From: Acholeplasmataceae bacterium
GTDB taxonomy: Bacteria; Bacillota_I; Bacilli_A; Acholeplasmatales; Acholeplasmataceae
Length of the DNA: 10,929 nt
Assembly (NCBI GenBank): GCA_016934175.1
Contig: JAFGTI010000107.1
Span: 1 to 10,929 of the forward strand
Direction: 5' to 3'
Shown here: positions 7,927-10,929 of the stretch, piece by piece
Numbering within the stretch: position 1 is the stretch's first letter
How the letters are laid out: every line of letters begins with the position of its first letter
Notes under the pieces: generated by a model
The model's input: only the letters and a program-made list of their open reading frames with translations
The model's database searches: none
Told to the model about the DNA's origin: nothing
Translations under genes and position numbers: made by a program

Positions 7927-8577
7927 TTATACCTCCATGAGCTTCACTTCATCATAGATGAGTGTTGCTTCTGTATTTTTAATAATTTCTTCAACCGATA
8001 CATCTGGATGTCTTTCAATTAAGTGTAAACCATCAGGTTTGACTTCAATCACTGCCATTTCTGTAACAATCATATCTACGACTCCATAAGCAGTAAGTGG
8101 CAATTGACATTTTTTCTTAATTTTAGGAATTCCTTTATTTGTATGTGTAGTCGCAACAATCACTCTTTTAGCACCTGTCACTAAATCCATAGATCCACCC
8201 ATACCAGGTACAAGCTTACCAGGAATAATCCATGAAGCCATTGATCCCTCTTCATCAACTTCAAGTGTTCCTAATACAGTTAAATCTAAGTGTCCACCTC
8301 GAATAATCATAAATGAAAAAGCTGTATCAAAATATGAACCATTTTCTTTAATTGTTGCATATTGACCACTTGGGTTTGTCAAGTTATAATCTATCTCATC
8401 ATCGTTTGCTAAAGGCCCCAAACCAATAATTCCATTTTCACTTTGAAGGAATACTTCACAATCTTCAGGAATATAGTTAGCAACTAAGGAAGGAATACCT
8501 ATGCCTAAGTTTACTAAATCTCCATCGTTTAATTCTTGTGCAACACGTTTTGCGATAATATCTTTAATATTATTCAC
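7927..8577 (-). CDS. atoA: Butyryl-CoA:acetoacetate CoA-transferase, beta subunit
   Basis: Catalytic subunit of a two-subunit family I CoA-transferase. In this pathway it should transfer CoA from butyryl-CoA to the acetoacetate released by Kce, giving butyrate and acetoacetyl-CoA. The family signature LQSENG is at 44-49, and E47 is the predicted glutamate that forms the glutamyl-CoA thioester. [10 protein letters not shown] (24-33) and [15 protein letters not shown] (about 94-108) are further conserved stretches. Two GTG starts are possible. The one at 8586 is buried in the Shine-Dalgarno GGAGGTG (8590-8584), while the one at 8577 lies 6 nt after it, so I chose 8577. This gives 216 residues, the length of E. 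coli AtoA, and an 8-nt overlap with atoD, matching other overlaps in this operon. Acyl-CoA specificity is inferred from context. Confidence 0.92.
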   Translation of the reverse strand: MNNIKDIIAKRVAQELNDGDLVNLGIGIPSLVANYIPEDCEVFLQSENGIIGLGPLANDDEIDYNLTNPSGQYATIKENGSYFDTAFSFMIIRGGHLDLTVLGTLEVDEEGSMASWIIPGKLVPGMGGSMDLVTGAKRVIVATTHTNKGIPKIKKKCQLPLTAYGVVDMIVTEMAVIEVKPDGLHLIERHPDVSVEEIIKNTEATLIYDEVKLMEV

Positions 8578-9223
8578 TAATGTCACCTCCAGCTAAGTAA
8601 TTAATAAATGTGTGTGGCGTTATCACTGTTTCAGGATTAAGAACATCTACTTCATAATCCACATAAGCAATTACTGTTTTTGCAGCTGTTGCAATGATTG
8701 GATTAAAGTTTCTAGCTGTCTTTGCATAGATTAAGTTTCCAATATGATCTGATTTGTGTGCTTGTACTAAAGCTAAATCTGCTCCTAAGGCTTCCTCTAA
8801 TAAATAATCTCTACCAGATAAGTTAATGATTTGTTTTCCCTCTTCAATTGAGGTTTTAATTCCCACAGGAGTTAATATACCACCCAATCCAGCGCCATAT
8901 GCTCTAATTTGTTCAATTAAAGTCCCTTGCGGAATGAGCGTGACTTCTATTTTTCCTTCACTCATCAATTTACCAACAAAAGGATTTGTTCCGATATGAG
9001 ATGCAATCAATTTTTTAACTTGATTATTCGCAATCAGTTTGCCAACACCTTTATCTGGATATCCAGCATCGTTGCAAATAATTGTCAAATTATTGATCCC
9101 TGATTCTAACACCCAATCGATTAATGTTTCTGGAGTGCCACATGTTAAAAATCCGCCAACCATAATTGATTGATTCTCTTTGATTAAAGAAATGAACTTT
9201 TCTTTATCAATCCATTTATTCAT
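8570..9223 (-). CDS. atoD: Butyryl-CoA:acetoacetate CoA-transferase, alpha subunit
   Basis: Partner subunit of the AtoDA CoA-transferase; it binds CoA and completes the active site with the beta subunit. The 217 residues match the usual alpha-subunit length (about 220). The signature GGFLTCGTP (23-31) fits the GGFxxxGxP pattern of CoA-transferase alpha subunits, and LTIICNDAGYPDKGVGKL (46-63) and YGAGLGGILTPVG (109-121) are typical. The ATG at 9223 shares an ATGA overlap with the stop of the MaoC-like gene, with AAGG 10 nt upstream. Placed near the start of the transcript, upstream of the ring of lysine-specific genes. Confidence 0.93.
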   Translation of the reverse strand: MNKWIDKEKFISLIKENQSIMVGGFLTCGTPETLIDWVLESGINNLTIICNDAGYPDKGVGKLIANNQVKKLIASHIGTNPFVGKLMSEGKIEVTLIPQGTLIEQIRAYGAGLGGILTPVGIKTSIEEGKQIINLSGRDYLLEEALGADLALVQAHKSDHIGNLIYAKTARNFNPIIATAAKTVIAYVDYEVDVLNPETVITPHTFINYLAGGDISE

Positions 9224-9636
9224 ATGTTTTTTTCCTTTCTCGGCATCAGTACAGCTTCACCGGTTAACATACACTCATTTTGATCATTAAATATCTCGGT
9301 CGTAAATATAACTCTATTTTTTTCTAATATTATTTCTTTAATTGTTACAACCACCTCTAAATTCATATCCGGATAGACGGGTTTAAGAAATTTTAGCGAT
9401 TGAGATATATAGATAGTTCCTAATCCAGGATATTCCATTCCAAATACTTTGCTAAATAAGGAACCTACAAGCATACCATGTACAATTGGCTTTTTAAAAA
9501 TAGTTGTTTCAGCGTATTCTGCATTAAAATGAGCATCATTTAGATCCCACGTAAGCTCACCAAACTTTTTTACATCATCAAATGTAATCACTCTTTGGTA
9601 TGATCTTTTGTCCCCGATTTTCATACTTCTAATCAT
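9220..9636 (-). CDS. MaoC-like (PhaJ-type) enoyl-CoA hydratase, first gene of the lysine operon
   Basis: A 138-residue single-hotdog protein of the MaoC/(R)-specific enoyl-CoA hydratase family, which hydrates short trans-2-enoyl-CoAs such as crotonyl-CoA. The hydratase motif is FGELTWDLNDAHFNAEYA (25-42). D31 and H36 have the numbers I recall for the catalytic Asp and His of Aeromonas PhaJ, followed by IVHGML (51-56), so the active site looks intact. The ATG at 9636 has AAAGGTGG (9651-9644) 7 nt upstream and is the first start after the riboswitch terminator; an internal Met at 9624 lacks a comparable site. It is not part of the textbook lysine pathway. A plausible role is hydrating some of the crotonyl-CoA made by Kal, linking it to 3-hydroxybutyryl-CoA. 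A different acyl-CoA substrate, or an auxiliary 3-aminobutyryl-CoA lyase, is possible. Confidence 0.85.
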   Translation of the reverse strand: MIRSMKIGDKRSYQRVITFDDVKKFGELTWDLNDAHFNAEYAETTIFKKPIVHGMLVGSLFSKVFGMEYPGLGTIYISQSLKFLKPVYPDMNLEVVVTIKEIILEKNRVIFTTEIFNDQNECMLTGEAVLMPRKEKNI

Positions 9637-9660
9637 CTTTCTTCCACCTTTCCAAATAAA

Positions 9661-9691
9661 AATAAAGAGAACTGTTTTAATAACAGCTCTC
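9661..9691 (-). terminator. Riboswitch-controlled intrinsic terminator
   Basis: In the minus-strand RNA, GAGAGCUGUU (9691-9682) pairs with AACAGUUCUC (9676-9667), giving a 10-bp stem with one G-U pair and a 5-nt loop. It is followed by UUUAUUUUUAUUU (9666-9654). It stands 25 nt before the start codon of the first gene. Its 5' arm contains the last base pair of aptamer helix P5, the conserved core AGAG and the whole 3' strand of P1, so the hairpin and the folded aptamer exclude each other. Confidence 0.9.
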
Positions 9692-9856
9692 CATTATCAC
9701 TATAATGGCAATAATTGAAGTGTGCCTTCAATTATCAAGTCTAAGGATTGGACATCAATAGACTTTCGGCAATTTATTCCTTCTTAAAACCGTTAGAATG
9801 TCCAACTTCTAACTCACGGTTAAAATACCCAATAAATTGCACCTCTGTATGACTCT
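9678..9856 (-). promoter_or_regulatory. Lysine riboswitch (L box) aptamer, predicted ON switch
   Basis: Leader RNA that should sense lysine. Helices traced by hand: P1 ACAG (9848-9845) with CUGU (9686-9683), extended weakly outward. P2 GCAAUUUAUU (9840-9831) pairs perfectly with AAUAAAUUGC (9778-9769), with an inner P2 hairpin whose arms are UUAGAA (about 9812-9807) and UUCUAA. P3 is AGUCUA with UAGACU. P4 is a perfect 10-bp hairpin, 9735-9726 with 9720-9711, loop GCACA. P5 is a perfect 7-bp hairpin, 9708-9702 with 9697-9691. Loop L2 UUGGACA (9805-9799) is perfectly complementary to loop L3 UGUCCAA (9754-9748), the kissing interaction that defines lysine riboswitches. Conserved core elements GAGGUGC, GCCGAA and GGAGAGCU are present. 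Transcription probably starts near 9856, so the aptamer begins almost at the 5' end. Confidence 0.94.
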
Positions 9857-9862
9857 ACAACC

Positions 9863-9892
9863 ATTATAAACGAAAGATGAAAGCGCTGTCAA
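9863..9892 (-). promoter_or_regulatory. Sigma-A-type promoter of the lysine fermentation operon
   Basis: On the minus strand a perfect -35 box TTGACA (9892-9887) and a perfect -10 box TATAAT (9868-9863) are separated by 18 bp. The predicted transcription start is an A near 9856. Consensus boxes imply a strong basal promoter whose output is then limited by the overlapping cre site and the riboswitch terminator. Confidence 0.88.
9878..9891. promoter_or_regulatory. cre site (predicted CcpA operator) overlapping the -35 box
   Basis: TGAAAGCGCTGTCA matches the Bacillus cre consensus TGWAANCGNTNWCA at every position and is nearly palindromic. It covers the promoter spacer and five of the six bases of the -35 box of the operon promoter, where bound CcpA would be expected to block RNA polymerase. 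A ccpA gene is not in the window, so the regulator is inferred. Confidence 0.75.
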
Positions 9893-9967
9893 TGCCTTTT
9901 TGAGCGATAGTTAAATATTTTCTAATTTAGCGATATTATTTGATATTAAATATTGATTTTCGACTCA

Positions 9968-9998
9968 TTTCATTTATTCAAAGAAAACGATGTATAAT
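9968..9998 (+). promoter_or_regulatory. Probable promoter of the small membrane protein gene
   Basis: A perfect -10 box TATAAT (9993-9998) stands 31 nt before the start codon. The best -35 candidate TTTCAT (9968-9973) is weak and 19 bp away, so the -10 is convincing and the -35 is not. Confidence 0.5.
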
Positions 9999-10029
9999 AA
10001 TATATATAAGGAAAAAGGAGGATATAAAA

Positions 10030-10266
10030 ATGAAAGACATAATTAAATCTTTTGATAATTTACCTTGGATTGTTAAACTTATTCTTGCATTACCAGGAAT
10101 CGACATTGTATGGGGAATTTATAGACTAATTAAAGGATTAGATAAAAATAATGGTTTATTAGTTTTGGCTGGTATTATTTGGATATTTACAGGTTGGGCA
10201 ATATTATGGATAATAGATTTATATACAGTCATTATGCACAATAAAATCACTGTTCTAGCTAATTAA
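10030..10266 (+). CDS. Small two-helix membrane protein of unknown function
   Basis: A 78-residue hydrophobic protein. Two membrane segments are visible, about residues 13-31 (with a LPGIDIVWGIYR turn region) and 43-63 (rich in Ile and Trp, ending in WIIDLYTVI). They are joined by a short positively charged loop, LIKGLDKNNG. There is no signal peptidase site and no catalytic motif. I recognise the style of a small conserved membrane protein of low-GC bacteria but cannot name a function. The frame is open upstream to an ATG at 9940, but the ATG at 10030 has AAAGGAGG (10014-10021) 8 nt upstream and starts after the -10 box, so the short form is chosen. It is transcribed away from the lysine operon and has its own terminator, so a link to lysine fermentation is not implied. 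Confidence 0.82.
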   Translation: MKDIIKSFDNLPWIVKLILALPGIDIVWGIYRLIKGLDKNNGLLVLAGIIWIFTGWAILWIIDLYTVIMHNKITVLAN

Positions 10267-10270
10267 TATT

Positions 10271-10305
10271 AAAAGGTCATTCATTCAATATGAAGGGCTT
10301 TTTTT
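10271..10305 (+). terminator. Intrinsic terminator of the small membrane protein gene
   Basis: AAAAG (10271-10275) pairs with CTTTT (10298-10302), and TTCAT with ATGAA inside, forming an imperfect stem with a bulge and a mismatch. The stem runs into a tract of seven T residues (10299-10305). It begins 4 nt after the stop codon. Confidence 0.65.
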
Positions 10306-10322
10306 CTTTTTCATACCGAAAG

Positions 10323-10351
10323 TTGAATAACTATGAAAAAACAGTTATAAT
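10323..10351 (+). promoter_or_regulatory. Sigma-A-type promoter of the deaminase gene
   Basis: TTGAAT (10323-10328) and a perfect TATAAT (10346-10351) are separated by 17 bp, 43 nt before the ATG at 10395. Placed directly after the preceding terminator, so the deaminase gene is likely transcribed on its own. Confidence 0.75.
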
Positions 10352-10394
10352 TTAATCAATAGGAAACGAAAAATATAATAAAGTGAGGCTTACT

Positions 10395-10880
10395 ATGTAT
10401 AATGACGACAAGATTAAAGTTGTAATGGAAAAAGCAATTGCTCAAGCCGAAAAAACAATGAATGATGATGTTGGGGGTCCTTTTGGTGCTGCAATTATTG
10501 ATCCAAACGGAGAAATTATTTCAGTAACATCGAATTCAGTCTTAAAAGATCATGATCCAACTGCACACGCAGAAATGAATGCAATTAGAAAAGCAGGTGA
10601 AATTTTAGGCACTCATGATTTAACTGGATGTACTTTAGTAACAACAGCTTATCCATGCCCCATGTGTTTAAGTGCGATTATCTGGGCAAATATTAAACAT
10701 GTTTTTTATGGATGTCGTCCATCAGATGCTGATGCTATTGGATTTAGAGATGATTTTATTTATAAATTTATAAGAGATGAACATCCCGATAAAAAGATTT
10801 TAACTATTGATGAAAAATTTAGAGATCAATGTTTACTTCTGTTTAAAGAGTATAAAGAAAAAGAAAAAACACTTTATTAG
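10395..10880 (+). CDS. guaD: Guanine deaminase-like nucleoside/base deaminase
   Basis: Zinc-dependent cytidine-deaminase-fold enzyme, most like Bacillus GuaD, which deaminates guanine to xanthine for purine salvage or nitrogen supply. The 161 residues match GuaD (about 156). GGPFGAAII (27-35) lines the substrate pocket. PTAHAEM (55-61) supplies zinc ligand H58 and catalytic E60, and PCPMC (87-91) supplies C88 and C91. GFRDDFIYK (about 116-124) corresponds to the GFDDSFIYK stretch of B. subtilis GuaD, which favours guanine deaminase over tRNA adenosine deaminase. The residue before PCPMC is Tyr instead of the common Glu. An upstream in-frame GTG at 10383 lies inside the AAGTGAGG ribosome site, so the ATG at 10395, 6 nt after it, is chosen. 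Confidence 0.87.
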   Translation: MYNDDKIKVVMEKAIAQAEKTMNDDVGGPFGAAIIDPNGEIISVTSNSVLKDHDPTAHAEMNAIRKAGEILGTHDLTGCTLVTTAYPCPMCLSAIIWANIKHVFYGCRPSDADAIGFRDDFIYKFIRDEHPDKKILTIDEKFRDQCLLLFKEYKEKEKTLY

Positions 10881-10929
10881 TTGGTGTGTTTGATATATTG
10901 AGTTCAGACCTGTTAACTAAAAGATAAAA
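10881..10929. other. Short right-edge remainder
   Basis: Forty-nine AT-rich bases after the TAG stop of the deaminase gene. I see no terminator hairpin, promoter or gene start here. Confidence 0.6.

Larger units (their letters stand above)
9637..10029. other. Regulatory intergenic region between divergent transcripts
   Basis: A 393-base stretch without protein genes. On the minus strand it holds, in transcript order, a promoter with an overlapping cre site, a lysine riboswitch, an intrinsic terminator and the ribosome binding site of the MaoC-like gene. On the plus strand it holds a weak promoter and the ribosome site of the small membrane protein. The remainder, about 9893-9967, is very AT-rich; apart from two copies of AGCGATA (9903-9909 and 9929-9935) I see nothing in it. 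Confidence 0.8.

Noticed and set aside
9654..9860. Reading the leader as a repressing (OFF) lysine riboswitch
   Set aside because: OFF control needs an antiterminator that competes with P1. Here the P1 3' strand is itself in the terminator arm, so aptamer folding and termination cannot coexist.
9903..9935. Direct repeat AGCGATA, two copies 26 bp apart, as an operator
   Set aside because: Only seven bases in an AT-rich stretch, not aligned with either promoter in a convincing way; likely chance.
9940..10029. N-terminal extension of the small membrane protein from an ATG at 9940
   Set aside because: The extension lies upstream of and across the likely -10 box, and the ATG at 10030 has a near-perfect Shine-Dalgarno.
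1..10929. CRISPR array, insertion sequence, tRNA/rRNA, prophage or defence system
   Set aside because: I found no spaced repeats, transposase, terminal inverted repeats, tRNA-like cloverleaf or defence genes; every long frame is metabolic or a small membrane protein.

Overview
The window is AT-rich and uses the standard code, with TGA as a real stop (for example in kamE, kamA and the MaoC-like gene). Shine-Dalgarno sequences are mostly AGGAGG-like and promoters are sigma-A-like. This points to a low-GC anaerobe of the Bacillota, or a relative such as the free-living Acholeplasma/Izemoplasma type. The exact taxon is not readable from the sequence.

Layout. Positions 9636 down to 1 (minus strand) hold one compact, co-directional operon of twelve genes, most of them overlapping or nearly touching. 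Its order is MaoC-like hydratase, atoD, atoA, kal, kce, kdd, kamA, kamB, kamD, kamE, cobalamin adenosyltransferase, and an ord-like dehydrogenase that runs off the left edge. Positions 9637-10029 are a regulatory intergenic region. On the plus strand follow a 78-residue two-helix membrane protein (10030-10266) and a guanine-deaminase-like enzyme (10395-10880), each with its own promoter.

How the genes work together. The operon encodes the anaerobic lysine fermentation pathway. KamA makes beta-lysine and KamDE (B12 and PLP) makes 3,5-diaminohexanoate. Kdd oxidises that to 3-keto-5-aminohexanoate. Kce uses acetyl-CoA to split the keto acid into acetoacetate and 3-aminobutyryl-CoA, and Kal removes ammonia to give crotonyl-CoA. 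AtoDA moves CoA from butyryl-CoA to acetoacetate. The adenosyltransferase supplies adenosylcobalamin to KamDE, and KamB is a presumed accessory ATPase. The crotonyl-CoA reduction step (Bcd/Etf), a lysine permease and the second accessory gene kamC are not in the window.

Regulation is the most striking part. The leader of the operon folds as a complete five-helix lysine riboswitch with a perfect 7-bp L2-L3 kissing loop. The 3' strand of its P1 helix is also part of the 5' arm of an intrinsic terminator, so lysine binding should prevent termination. This is an ON switch, as expected for a catabolic operon. A perfect match to the CcpA cre consensus overlaps the -35 box of the same promoter, which suggests that lysine induction is combined with carbon catabolite repression.
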